Assembly: GCF_025452235.1 (NCBI RefSeq) | Contig: NZ_CP104965.1 | Coordinates: 868,001-932,000, forward strand | Origin: Devosia neptuniae | GTDB lineage: Bacteria; Pseudomonadota; Alphaproteobacteria; Rhizobiales; Devosiaceae | DNA length: 64,000 bases | Direction: 5' to 3' | Position numbers and translations under genes: made by a program | Notes under the pieces: model-generated | Databases searched by the model: none | Told to the model about the DNA's origin: nothing | The model's input: the letters and a program-made list of their open reading frames with translations, nothing else | In this document: piece by piece, positions 1 to 8,054 of the stretch | Numbering within the stretch: the first letter of the stretch is position 1 | How the letters are laid out: each line of letters begins with the position of its first letter

Positions 1-2355
1 TGTGTAAGTAGGGCCGATTGCCCCGCTGACACTTCCCCTTAAAAACCCAACCCCCGTGCTCCCGCTCGCCAACGTAACGGTCCCAGCGCCCTTGTTGATG
101 AAGATCACCTCCTGACCGAAAACTGCTCCCACTGCGCTAGCGACGGAAACTGTAGTTGTATAGACAAAAATGGGCGCAACTGGATACTTCAACAGGTCGA
201 TCGCCGTAACGCCATCAGCATTAACAAAAACCTTGGACGGACTCCCTTTGGCGATCATGTTTGGCGTATGATTGCGAAAAAACTTCGACACATTGAATGC
301 GTTGTCCCCAAGCTTAGATGGGGTTTCGCCGTTCTCAATTATGTAACCGACCGTCTTCGTCGGCCCGGCAGCATTGTCCGCATAAAAGGTGTTGCCCTCG
401 ATGTCGCAGTTGGACACAAAGATTCCGGCGAATGTTGCTGTGCCGCTATCCGAGTATTGAAAGTAGCTATCCTTGATCTTCACACCGGAAAGAACGATCG
501 AATTCTTGTCAGTGTTGATGTTGCGGAATTCGCACGAATTCACTTCACAAAAGGTGCCATCGATATACAAAGGGCGTTGTGAACGATCAGACCCACGCTC
601 GAAGAATCCGCACCGATTGAAGCGAATACCCACACCGCCGACCTTGACGCCGTAGTCGATATTGGCTTCTGGTACGCCTGTCTCGATTGACGCCCACTCG
701 ACCGAATTCAACCCAAAGACGCAATCATTGAAGTCTATGGAAAGCCCGTTGATAACGTCGATCGTTGGAAATTCGGTATAATGACCCTCAGGTAGCCAAG
801 GTTCAGGCGGGTACTCACCGCACTCAAAGTGTGCCCCATTGAACACCACATTGTTGGTATTCGTATCAAGGTACATCATGAATTCAGTGTCTTCGATGTG
901 CAGGCGATCGAACACAAGAATGTTGCTCGATCCGCCACCACCGGCACCGGTAATAAAAAGCGACGCCGCTACACCCTTGGTCCCGCACTTGATAATTGAT
1001 AGACCGCTGATCTTCATGTCCTGCATGTAGTCGAACGTCAGGCCATAAAGTGGAAAATCTTGGATTACGACATCATCGATCTGACCATCCCACCCACCGC
1101 GGCTCAGGCGGATACCAGACCCCGGACTGGAAAGTGCGGCGCCCTCTGCGATGATCTTGAAATCCCGCATGGTTGTCCCTGGTGCGTAACTGCCGGGGGC
1201 GGCACCGAAATCAAGCGCATAAGTGCTCGGCACCTCAGAGACGATCACAGACCCATAGCGATAATAGGTCGATGCCGGCCATTCAAACTGGCTCACTCTC
1301 TCGCCAACTAGATAGACGGGGTAGGTGCTACTAATCTTGGTCGTGATACGAGTTGACCCAGACGGAATGATAACGCCGATTCCGCGAGGAAATGCATAGT
1401 CGACGCACGCCTGAAACGCGGCAGAATCATCAGTGGTGCCATCGCATTTGCAGCCGAACTGGCGAAGGTTGACCATCCCGCCTTCAGATATTTCCCACCA
1501 GCCACCGTTACCGGCGTTGGTTGATCCGTCTGGCATGAAACGATCAGTTGATCGGATTTTTCCTGCATGGCTTGGCTGAACGGCGACTCGGCGATATAGG
1601 GATCGCCCGCCATCACCACCTGCATAGTAGCCGGTCAGTTCTATGGACTTTACGGCCAAATCGACAGTTGCAACTTCAACGCCGGCCTTGGAGTTATAGC
1701 GCGCCACCACGACGGTTTCTGCAGCGCCTTCGGCGGCATCGCGGGCCGCCTCAGCTGCCGCCTGGGCACTGGCTGCGTCGGCAGCACTCTGGGCTGCCGC
1801 GGCCGCGGCGCCTGCATCGATCAAAAGCTGATACTGGTTGGTGTCGTTCAGGTAGAACATCACCATCCCGGTCCACTCGCCGGCGGTAAGCGGGTTGCCC
1901 GCAAGGTTCACAACGGAGCGCGCGGCCCCACCCGAAATGGACAGCGTTAGGGCGCTTGTATTCGGAGTGACCACCTTGGCGAAGAAGATTTCAGTGGACG
2001 CGGGATTGACGCCTGCGCCAACGGCGCCAGTCTGCACCGTGCCAGAGCCCGACAGCACGACCTGGGCAACCGTGTCCGGGAAACCGCGTTCCCAAACCCA
2101 AGCAGCAGCTACCCGACTGTAGTAGCCATTCTTCGTCGCATCGGGATCATCGAGAACGATGCCCATGTAGCTTTCGGTGGGCGGCGTAACACCAGACAGC
2201 GCTGCGAACGTGTTGCGGGTTACCGAGAGGCCGCCACTGTTCTGAATTTGCTTTAGCAGTGCGCGAATTTCTGGCTTCTTTGGTTCCCAGTCGCCGCTGC
2301 TGGGGACTGACGGGGTATTCCAGTCGCGATAAACTTGATCGATAGACAGTGCCAC
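1..2355 (-). CDS. Phage tail spike / tail fibre with beta-helix domain (partial)
   Basis: Seen: an open frame of 785 codons read leftwards from a GTG at 2355 (GGAG eight bases upstream) to the window edge without a stop, so the C-terminus is missing. Residues 1-180 form a virion-attachment region. An Ala-rich, probably coiled-coil stretch lies at about 181-225. At about 294-315 comes a VNLRQFGCKCDGTTDD segment, the usual entry of pectate-lyase-like right-handed beta-helix tail spikes. Beta-strand-rich, Asn/Gly-rich sequence follows. Known: such spikes bind or depolymerise host surface polysaccharide. Inferred: this is the receptor-binding protein, last in the tail operon seen here. Enzymatic activity cannot be judged from the partial sequence. 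Confidence 0.85.
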   Translation of the reverse strand, partial: MALSIDQVYRDWNTPSVPSSGDWEPKKPEIRALLKQIQNSGGLSVTRNTFAALSGVTPPTESYMGIVLDDPDATKNGYYSRVAAAWVWERGFPDTVAQVVLSGSGTVQTGAVGAGVNPASTEIFFAKVVTPNTSALTLSISGGAARSVVNLAGNPLTAGEWTGMVMFYLNDTNQYQLLIDAGAAAAAAQSAADAASAQAAAEAARDAAEGAAETVVVARYNSKAGVEVATVDLAVKSIELTGYYAGGDGGRSLYRRVAVQPSHAGKIRSTDRFMPDGSTNAGNGGWWEISEGGMVNLRQFGCKCDGTTDDSAAFQACVDYAFPRGIGVIIPSGSTRITTKISSTYPVYLVGERVSQFEWPASTYYRYGSVIVSEVPSTYALDFGAAPGSYAPGTTMRDFKIIAEGAALSSPGSGIRLSRGGWDGQIDDVVIQDFPLYGLTFDYMQDMKISGLSIIKCGTKGVAASLFITGAGGGGSSNILVFDRLHIEDTEFMMYLDTNTNNVVFNGAHFECGEYPPEPWLPEGHYTEFPTIDVINGLSIDFNDCVFGLNSVEWASIETGVPEANIDYGVKVGGVGIRFNRCGFFERGSDRSQRPLYIDGTFCEVNSCEFRNINTDKNSIVLSGVKIKDSYFQYSDSGTATFAGIFVSNCDIEGNTFYADNAAGPTKTVGYIIENGETPSKLGDNAFNVSKFFRNHTPNMIAKGSPSKVFVNADGVTAIDLLKYPVAPIFVYTTTVSVASAVGAVFGQEVIFINKGAGTVTLASGSTGVGFLRGSVSGAIGPTYT

Positions 2356-2370
2356 TTCGGGGGCTCCAAA

Positions 2371-2397
2371 TAAAAAGGGCCGCCCTAAAGGCAGCCC
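2371..2397 (-). terminator. Rho-independent terminator in the tail operon
   Basis: Read on the minus strand, an 8-bp stem (GGGCTGCC with GGGCGGCCC, one G-U pair) with a TTTA loop is followed by TTTTTA. It lies between the fibre gene ending at 2430 and the tail-spike start at 2355. It would set a lower level of spike transcription by partial termination. A near copy lies at 11648-11671. Confidence 0.65.
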
Positions 2398-2429
2398 TGT
2401 GTTTCTGTGAATTTGGTTAGCTGGCGAAA

Positions 2430-3767
2430 CTAAATCGCCTCGCCTTGGAAATATGTGGTAAGAACGCCGCCGGAGATTGTCTTCGTCCCCGCCCCTGCAC
2501 CCGAATACCAAATCGTGAAAACATCGGTGCCGTTAGCGCTCACCACACAAGCGCCTTTTAACGTCGAATATTGCAAAATCTCACTTAGATCGAGGTACCT
2601 GTGGGGTGATCCGTTTTTGTAAACGACCAACTCATGTAGCGCCCCAACTGTGACCCCGGCGGTTACCTGCGCGCTTGCAGAAATGCGGTACCGACCCGCG
2701 GGAGGTGTCCAGGCGCTTGACGAAAAGTATGGCCCATCATCCCACTCTTCGGTGGAAAAGGTGAGTTGGGTTGCGGTGGCGCTTGGGATGCCTGCCTGAT
2801 CGATAGCGTTCTTGTTGGCAGAGAAACTGACAGGCGCACCCGATGCGGGTGCGGCCCATGTCGGAGCGGTAGCGCCAACGTTCATGGTCAAGACCTGACC
2901 GGCCGATCCTTTGGATAACCGCACAGGGGTATCGGCAGCGCTAAAGTAGACGATGTCGCCTTGAACAAAATTCAACGCCTCAAGGGCAGTCAGGGTTGCG
3001 CCCTGCGCCTGGACATCAGTTCCGGGCACGAGAGACAGCGCCACCCGCATCGCTGCGTAGTTCGCCGCTTGATTGAATGACCTGGCGTTGGCCGACATGT
3101 CCATGATGTCGGAAACCTGGATGGTTACAGCACCGGTCTTGCCAGCCACGGAGAGCACTGCGTCGGTGTAGTCGGCCTTGAACCAATTGGCTGCGAATAC
3201 TGTGGTACTGGCGTTATCGGTAATCGCTATCAGTCGATCGTTGAGCGCAAACGCAATACCGCCAACAGTGCCTGCAACCGACACGATGTAACTATCGCCC
3301 GCTTGCGCAACACCGGAGCCAGGGAATGCGCCCGTAGAGGCATCCCATGTACCTTTCAGGATTACCGCTGCGTCGAGTGCATTGACCCGAGTCTCTATAG
3401 CGTCAAGATCGACCGACTGGGTAACGGATATGTGTCCCAGTTTGGTGGAATGCGCCGTAAGGAACGATGCAGTTGTTCCAGCGAGCACAGCCGAATACGC
3501 CTGAACATCGACGCCGATCTCCAGGTTGACTGCGGCCTTGAACGCTGCCTCGTTTGCTGCAGCCATAATGCCGCGCATGAAAGCAGACAGCAGCGTTGGA
3601 TCGATTGTCCAAGTAACCCCAGACCCAGAGACGACAATGTCGCCCTTATCACCGTCGGCGACGGACGGGCCGACTGGCCCAGTCTCACCCTGAATGCCTT
3701 GCGGGCCAGGGGCAGTGACCTCGATGACCGTTCGCTCGGCGACATGAACCTCTACAAGGTCTGTCAT
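2430..3767 (-). CDS. Phage tail fibre protein, collagen-like stretch and C1q-like C-terminus
   Basis: 445 residues. A short N-terminal anchor is followed by a collagen-type Gly-x-x run (GPQGIQGETGPVGP, about residues 20-33), then alpha/beta sequence with 'KGDIVVSGSGVTWTI' and 'AGKTGAVTIQVSDI' segments common in tail-fibre shafts. From about residue 310 the sequence resembles the C1q/TNF jelly roll (WTPPAGRYRISASAQV, then the HELVVYKNG strand), a trimeric tip fold seen in phage fibres. The ATG overlaps the stop of the upstream gene as ATGA, so the two are translationally coupled. Role as a secondary fibre is inferred. Confidence 0.8.
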   Translation of the reverse strand: MTDLVEVHVAERTVIEVTAPGPQGIQGETGPVGPSVADGDKGDIVVSGSGVTWTIDPTLLSAFMRGIMAAANEAAFKAAVNLEIGVDVQAYSAVLAGTTASFLTAHSTKLGHISVTQSVDLDAIETRVNALDAAVILKGTWDASTGAFPGSGVAQAGDSYIVSVAGTVGGIAFALNDRLIAITDNASTTVFAANWFKADYTDAVLSVAGKTGAVTIQVSDIMDMSANARSFNQAANYAAMRVALSLVPGTDVQAQGATLTALEALNFVQGDIVYFSAADTPVRLSKGSAGQVLTMNVGATAPTWAAPASGAPVSFSANKNAIDQAGIPSATATQLTFSTEEWDDGPYFSSSAWTPPAGRYRISASAQVTAGVTVGALHELVVYKNGSPHRYLDLSEILQYSTLKGACVVSANGTDVFTIWYSGAGAGTKTISGGVLTTYFQGEAI

Positions 3768-4153
3768 TCTGCGGCCTCAAATTGGTTCTGGTAGACCCGG
3801 ATACCGCCGGTCAGGATTGTCTGCAGGCACCCATCAGGGGCCGTGATCCTAACCGCATATGTTGCATCGTTTATCTTGGGAATATTGTCAGTGGTGTTTG
3901 GCGTGCCGCCTACAGAGTTTCCATCAAGATGGAACTCGATAAGCCCCGACAACGCCGTAATGGCACCAGTCAACTCGACGCCCCCGGCAGCTATGCTGCC
4001 GAGAGCTTTATTGTAGGATGCAGGCCAGGTGATTGCCATTTCTGCTGTGTAACCAGTCAAGTTCACAACAACGTTGTCCGCCTTGTAAACCAAAGACAAG
4101 TCAAAGCAGTCGCCGCGGGTTAGGCTGGCGCTATAAGTCGCTCGATCTGTAAT
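3764..4153 (-). CDS. Small phage tail protein (start codon unclear)
   Basis: A tail protein of 111-129 residues with a beta-rich fold; function not recognised beyond frequent occurrence next to tail hubs and fibres. The first conventional start in frame is a TTG at 4099. However, the codons from 4153 (ATT) to 4099 read as good protein (ATYSASLTRGDCFDLSLVYK), like the RGD-F-x-L opening of related tail proteins. A GGGG lies eight bases before the ATT. I therefore extend the gene to an ATT start at 4153. The stop of the 722-residue hub gene is in the same frame just upstream. Confidence 0.7.
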   Translation of the reverse strand: MTDRATYSASLTRGDCFDLSLVYKADNVVVNLTGYTAEMAITWPASYNKALGSIAAGGVELTGAITALSGLIEFHLDGNSVGGTPNTTDNIPKINDATYAVRITAPDGCLQTILTGGIRVYQNQFEAAE

Positions 4154-4165
4154 TTTCCTAACCCC

Positions 4166-6334
4166 TTATGTTACGACAACCGCGCCAGTTGGCACCGCAG
4201 AGGAAGATCCGCTGCCGCCATTTATGGCGACGACCCAGTAGTACCGGGTGCCTGCGGTTTCGGTCCTGGTCACAGAGAAATCGACGCCGGGCGAACCATA
4301 TTCGGTCTGCACGAGCACCGAGCTGCCAAACACATTCGTGGTGCCGCGATAGATTCGGACACCGACTGAGTTGGAACTGGCGGAGTGCGTGGCGTTGATC
4401 GTGACAGTACCTGCGCCGCCCGCTCCCGACACGCCGGTAGGCGCAGCAGGATTGCTGATGTCTGGGGTAGCCGTTATATCGACGATATCTGTGTAGTCGC
4501 TATAGACCCCACCAGGAGACCTTGTGCGGGCGCGTACCTGATAAGCCGCCCCCGATGTGACAACTGTGCTTTGTGCAAAGCCTTGACCGTCAGTTACCGC
4601 CATGTTGCTCCATGCGGGCTCTCCGGCAACTCGGTACTCGACCTCCTGTGACAAGCTGGTGCGGGATGGTTCAGTCCATGTTGCTGGCAGGTATGGACCA
4701 ACGGGCGATCCATCGATGATCAGGTTGGCAGCCGAGACATTGAAGTCCTCCGGCGGCACCAAGGCAATCGGTTCAGATGTATCTGGCGGAGATGCCGGCC
4801 CACTGCCTTCCTCCGTCGCTGCATCCCAACTGTAGGCGGAAGCACCTAGCGAGGTCACCGAAAGCTGAACACCGGACAAGTCGTCCAGTATCTTTACCGA
4901 TTGGACAAGGAACGAGGTGTCGATACCCAGAGGCCCAAACTTGATGGTGACCGTTTCTTCGCCGAGAGCGTTCAGCCCATAGAAATTGGTGACGATTGTA
5001 CCGACCCAAAGCGGATTGCTCTTGGCGGTGTGTATCTTCGCCAGCCGCCGCGCCTGCCCATGGTAGGGCACCATCGGCAGGTCTAGTTGCTCGGAGAGCA
5101 CCCTGCCGCGTAGAGCGATGTTGGACTCATCAAGCCAACGCTCTCCCTCGCTATCCAGGTAATCCTGCGCCGGATCGACGTAGGTGATATTGAGTTCATT
5201 GAAGGCCGCGAGCGCCGATTGACCTTGGCGAAAATCTCCACTGATGATGTGACCTAGACTGGAATCCAGCGTCAGTGTTGGGGCAACCCACTTGCCGCCA
5301 CGGATAGCCATCTTGCCTGCGCCGTTAATGTAGAGATCGGCGTCGCAGGCCTGACACATCCTCAACAGGACGGTGCGCATTTCCTCGTTGAGGGCGTAAC
5401 CACCAGCCAGACGGTATCGCTTGTCCGAGCCACCCGCCTTAAGCGGTACCAACTCATCACAGAGGTTCGCGAATGCTTGAAATGACGCCAGATCAATCTG
5501 GCTCTCGAGCTTCCCCGCACCAACGGGGAAACCCGCACCATCAACGCCGGTCAAATAGTCATAGATGCAATCGGCTGGGTTGTCGGAGAAGATACGAGCG
5601 CCGGTGCGAACCGACTTGACCAAGGTGGCGTCCATGACGACGCGGACGCCAGGGTTGCCTTGGGGGTAAACCTCACCGATCTTGTCAGATGGAACCTCGT
5701 AAAAAATAGCGAGGCAATTGGCTACGCCGCGAAGGCGATGATCCGCTGTTACCTCTGGAAAGGCGCTGTCGAGGGCGGCATGGACAGTTTGTGAGGCAGT
5801 GCCTGTCTTGAAGTAAACACGGGCAACATATTGCTCGGTGGGGGATCCGCCGCCACCGGGGCCTGCGCTTCCCGATGGCGTATAATGGTATGGCGCTTCG
5901 ACAACGTAAGAATTGGCATCCACTGTAACCAGCTGATCATTAAGCCAAATTTCACGTATGGCGGAGATTTCACCCTCATTGAGGGTAATACCGGAATAGA
6001 GGTATCCGTCTTTGTTTTCGAAGAACCAAAGCGCGCCGCCAACCTTGACGCGCCCATAAAAACGCCAACGCGGCCCAACCGACTGCCGAACAGTGGCCTG
6101 CCGTTCCTGCGCCTGCGGCGTATTTGGTTTGGGTGCAAACGCCGCGGTAAGGAGGGACGCCCCCAATAGGGCGGCGCCAATCAGTGCAGAGCCAACCAGC
6201 GTGGCACCGATACCGGAAATCGCACCGCCCCAGCCAATATTGACCAGGAAGGCGACACCAATGGAAAGGGGGTCTTGCGGCGGACGACTAGTCTGCGCCT
6301 CCCACTGTCGCGGGGGCCAACGGAACCACGTCAT
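4166..6334 (-). CDS. Phage tail tip / host-specificity hub protein (J-like)
   Basis: 722 residues. A hydrophobic Gly/Ala-rich segment (about residues 25-66) resembles the membrane-interacting N-terminus of central tail proteins. A large middle region (about 90-490) has the WRFYGRVKVGGALWFFENKDG and VRTGARIFSDNPADCIYDYLTG patterns of lambda gpJ-like baseplate hubs. Two fibronectin III-like repeats follow (about 520-720, with VEYRVAGEPAWSN and AYQVRARTRSPGG). Known: such proteins form the tail tip and contact the receptor. The start overlaps the upstream DUF6950-like gene by 47 bases. Its TAA is followed in the same frame by the next tail gene. Confidence 0.85.
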   Translation of the reverse strand: MTWFRWPPRQWEAQTSRPPQDPLSIGVAFLVNIGWGGAISGIGATLVGSALIGAALLGASLLTAAFAPKPNTPQAQERQATVRQSVGPRWRFYGRVKVGGALWFFENKDGYLYSGITLNEGEISAIREIWLNDQLVTVDANSYVVEAPYHYTPSGSAGPGGGGSPTEQYVARVYFKTGTASQTVHAALDSAFPEVTADHRLRGVANCLAIFYEVPSDKIGEVYPQGNPGVRVVMDATLVKSVRTGARIFSDNPADCIYDYLTGVDGAGFPVGAGKLESQIDLASFQAFANLCDELVPLKAGGSDKRYRLAGGYALNEEMRTVLLRMCQACDADLYINGAGKMAIRGGKWVAPTLTLDSSLGHIISGDFRQGQSALAAFNELNITYVDPAQDYLDSEGERWLDESNIALRGRVLSEQLDLPMVPYHGQARRLAKIHTAKSNPLWVGTIVTNFYGLNALGEETVTIKFGPLGIDTSFLVQSVKILDDLSGVQLSVTSLGASAYSWDAATEEGSGPASPPDTSEPIALVPPEDFNVSAANLIIDGSPVGPYLPATWTEPSRTSLSQEVEYRVAGEPAWSNMAVTDGQGFAQSTVVTSGAAYQVRARTRSPGGVYSDYTDIVDITATPDISNPAAPTGVSGAGGAGTVTINATHSASSNSVGVRIYRGTTNVFGSSVLVQTEYGSPGVDFSVTRTETAGTRYYWVVAINGGSGSSSAVPTGAVVVT

Positions 6335-6764
6335 GAATGGACCACGCTCTCAAAATTCTGGGATTTGTTAGGAAGGTGACGCCGGTTTCTGAGCGCGCGG
6401 CCCAGCAAGCCTTGCCGGTGACGCGGCCAGTGCAAATGGCGCCGTAGGGGCGTCCGCCGACAGCGATGAGGCCGAAATCACCAGTGTTGGGAGAAGCGGT
6501 GCGCATAGCTCCCGCCTCGCGGGCAATACGGGTCACCAAGCGCTGTAGGCCGCGGTGTTGGAGCAGGACTGCATCTTTTTGCTCAGCCGTCCCGTAGGCG
6601 CCCCGCAGCCAATCGGCTGGGTCGGTGCCGTGAACGCGGAGCCACCAATCAGCGAGCATCAGGGAGCAGTCATCTCGACCCCATTCGAATGGCCGAGATG
6701 ACTTCGCAATGAGGAAGGAAGTGAGGACGCGCTTGGTATCGGGCCGGTCGGGTTTGGCGTTCAC
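6288..6764 (-). CDS. DUF6950-like phage tail assembly protein
   Basis: 158 residues from the GTG at 6764, chosen because GAGGGGG sits eight bases upstream. A TTG (6785) and a GTG overlapping the previous stop (6773) are alternatives. The segment RPFEWGRDDCSLMLADWWL with conserved Asp-Cys matches DUF6950, a papain/NlpC-P60-like family found where lambda gpK-type proteins are encoded. Inferred: tail-tip assembly, possibly a peptidoglycan-directed activity. The catalytic triad cannot be confirmed by eye. It sits between two tail-tip genes and overlaps the hub gene. Confidence 0.7.
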   Translation of the reverse strand: MNAKPDRPDTKRVLTSFLIAKSSRPFEWGRDDCSLMLADWWLRVHGTDPADWLRGAYGTAEQKDAVLLQHRGLQRLVTRIAREAGAMRTASPNTGDFGLIAVGGRPYGAICTGRVTGKACWAARSETGVTFLTNPRILRAWSIHDVVPLAPATVGGAD

Positions 6765-6769
6765 CGCAA

Positions 6770-7327
6770 TCACCCCCTCAGCCAATTCACAGTTTTGTAG
6801 AGCAGCGAGGCCATGAACTCGAAGCCACGGTCACCAGGCCAGCGAGCACGCTGATCGGTATCTGTGTAGAGACCCCAAGGCGCCCGCACCCGATCCACGA
6901 ATAGCGTTTCGGCCGAGAGCGTGATCGATTGGTCCTTCACGCCTGCCACAAACGACAGCGTGTCCATCGTTCCGGCCCAGATGGCGATCGGCGTATCGAG
7001 CGCTGTGTAGGCAGAACTTAGGAACTGGAGGTGGACGGCGCAGGGCCGACCAGTAACCTCCGCCGCCGAATTGACAGCGATTGAAAGCAGGTTTGAGTCG
7101 ACGCCCGACAACTTGAAGGTGGTCTGGGGGGCGCCGAGGCCACGACTTTGCTCGAGCCCAGAGACGGACCCCATCTCGCCGAAGCCCTGCCATTCATGTC
7201 CGCCGGCGGCAAGATAGCCATGGCCATCCCAAAAGCGCTGCGTTCCTGAGGCAAACTGAAATTCAAATAGCGTTGCCGCCTGCACGCGGTGCCCCGCGGC
7301 AAGTTCTGAAACGGTGAGGGGCAGCAT
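6770..7327 (-). CDS. Phage minor tail (tail-tip) protein
   Basis: 185 residues, beta-rich. FEFQFASGTQRFWDGHGYL and a repeated 'W-x-G' pattern resemble baseplate proteins encoded just before the NlpC/P60-like gene in siphophages. By position it is the counterpart of lambda gpL or gpM (inferred). The exact family was not recognised. The TGA stop lies just within the start region of the next gene. Confidence 0.6.
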   Translation of the reverse strand: MLPLTVSELAAGHRVQAATLFEFQFASGTQRFWDGHGYLAAGGHEWQGFGEMGSVSGLEQSRGLGAPQTTFKLSGVDSNLLSIAVNSAAEVTGRPCAVHLQFLSSAYTALDTPIAIWAGTMDTLSFVAGVKDQSITLSAETLFVDRVRAPWGLYTDTDQRARWPGDRGFEFMASLLYKTVNWLRG

Positions 7328-7342
7328 TTAGCCTCCAAGGGG

Positions 7343-8038
7343 CTACTCGGAGCGCCCTAGCGCTTCCGTCAAATTCAGTTCGACTTCGCCAAACCGGCCC
7401 AGCCGTAACGGCATGCGGCCCATTTCATCAGTGTCCAAGACCCAGATGCTTTTGGCATCGAAGTCCACCGTGTCATCGACATCGACCGCAGCACGGAGCG
7501 GCGGCTTGAAGGTGATGTCGATGAACTCTTCCGTGGTGCCGGCTAGTTCCCAGTCGGTGACTATATGCAGCCATTCGTTCACACTGAAGAACACGCCGGC
7601 GGTCATCGCCCCCGCAAAGTCTGAGGCCAGGACGCGAACCGATGTTGCACCACGTGGTGCTGCGACTTGTACGGCGGACGTTGGCTGCGCGAGCGCATAG
7701 CCAGTGCCGTCACTAAAGAACGCGCCGTCGCTGTGTGGAACGCTGTCGCCAGGATAAGATGCCCCGATACTGCGACGGCCAATCCTGTACTGATCGCAAA
7801 TTCTTGCGCGCAAATAATTAAATCTGCCGTCAAGCTTGGCGTTTACGGCCCGCCATGCACGCGCACGACCCACCGTGTTGATCGGCAAGATAATGCGCCA
7901 CTTCCAAATGGATGTGAGCGGCGAGATTACCTGCTCCATGCCATTCAGCGCGACACCGCCGCTCCTGGTATTTGGCACCAGGAGCGGGTCGGTTCGGTCA
8001 GATATTGGAAGGCCAGCCAGCTCAATAATTTCGGGCAT
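7343..8038 (-). CDS. Phage tail protein, distal tail region
   Basis: 231 residues from the ATG at 8038. Upstream codons in frame overlap the tape-measure gene and look non-coding. Repeated Trp-centred motifs (ISPLTSIWKWRIILPI, VNEWLHIVTDWEL) and beta-rich sequence point to a distal tail or baseplate wedge protein. It sits where a distal tail protein is expected, directly after the tape measure. No specific family assigned. Confidence 0.65.
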   Translation of the reverse strand: MPEIIELAGLPISDRTDPLLVPNTRSGGVALNGMEQVISPLTSIWKWRIILPINTVGRARAWRAVNAKLDGRFNYLRARICDQYRIGRRSIGASYPGDSVPHSDGAFFSDGTGYALAQPTSAVQVAAPRGATSVRVLASDFAGAMTAGVFFSVNEWLHIVTDWELAGTTEEFIDITFKPPLRAAVDVDDTVDFDAKSIWVLDTDEMGRMPLRLGRFGEVELNLTEALGRSE

Positions 8039-8054
8039 TACGCTGTCTTCTCTG

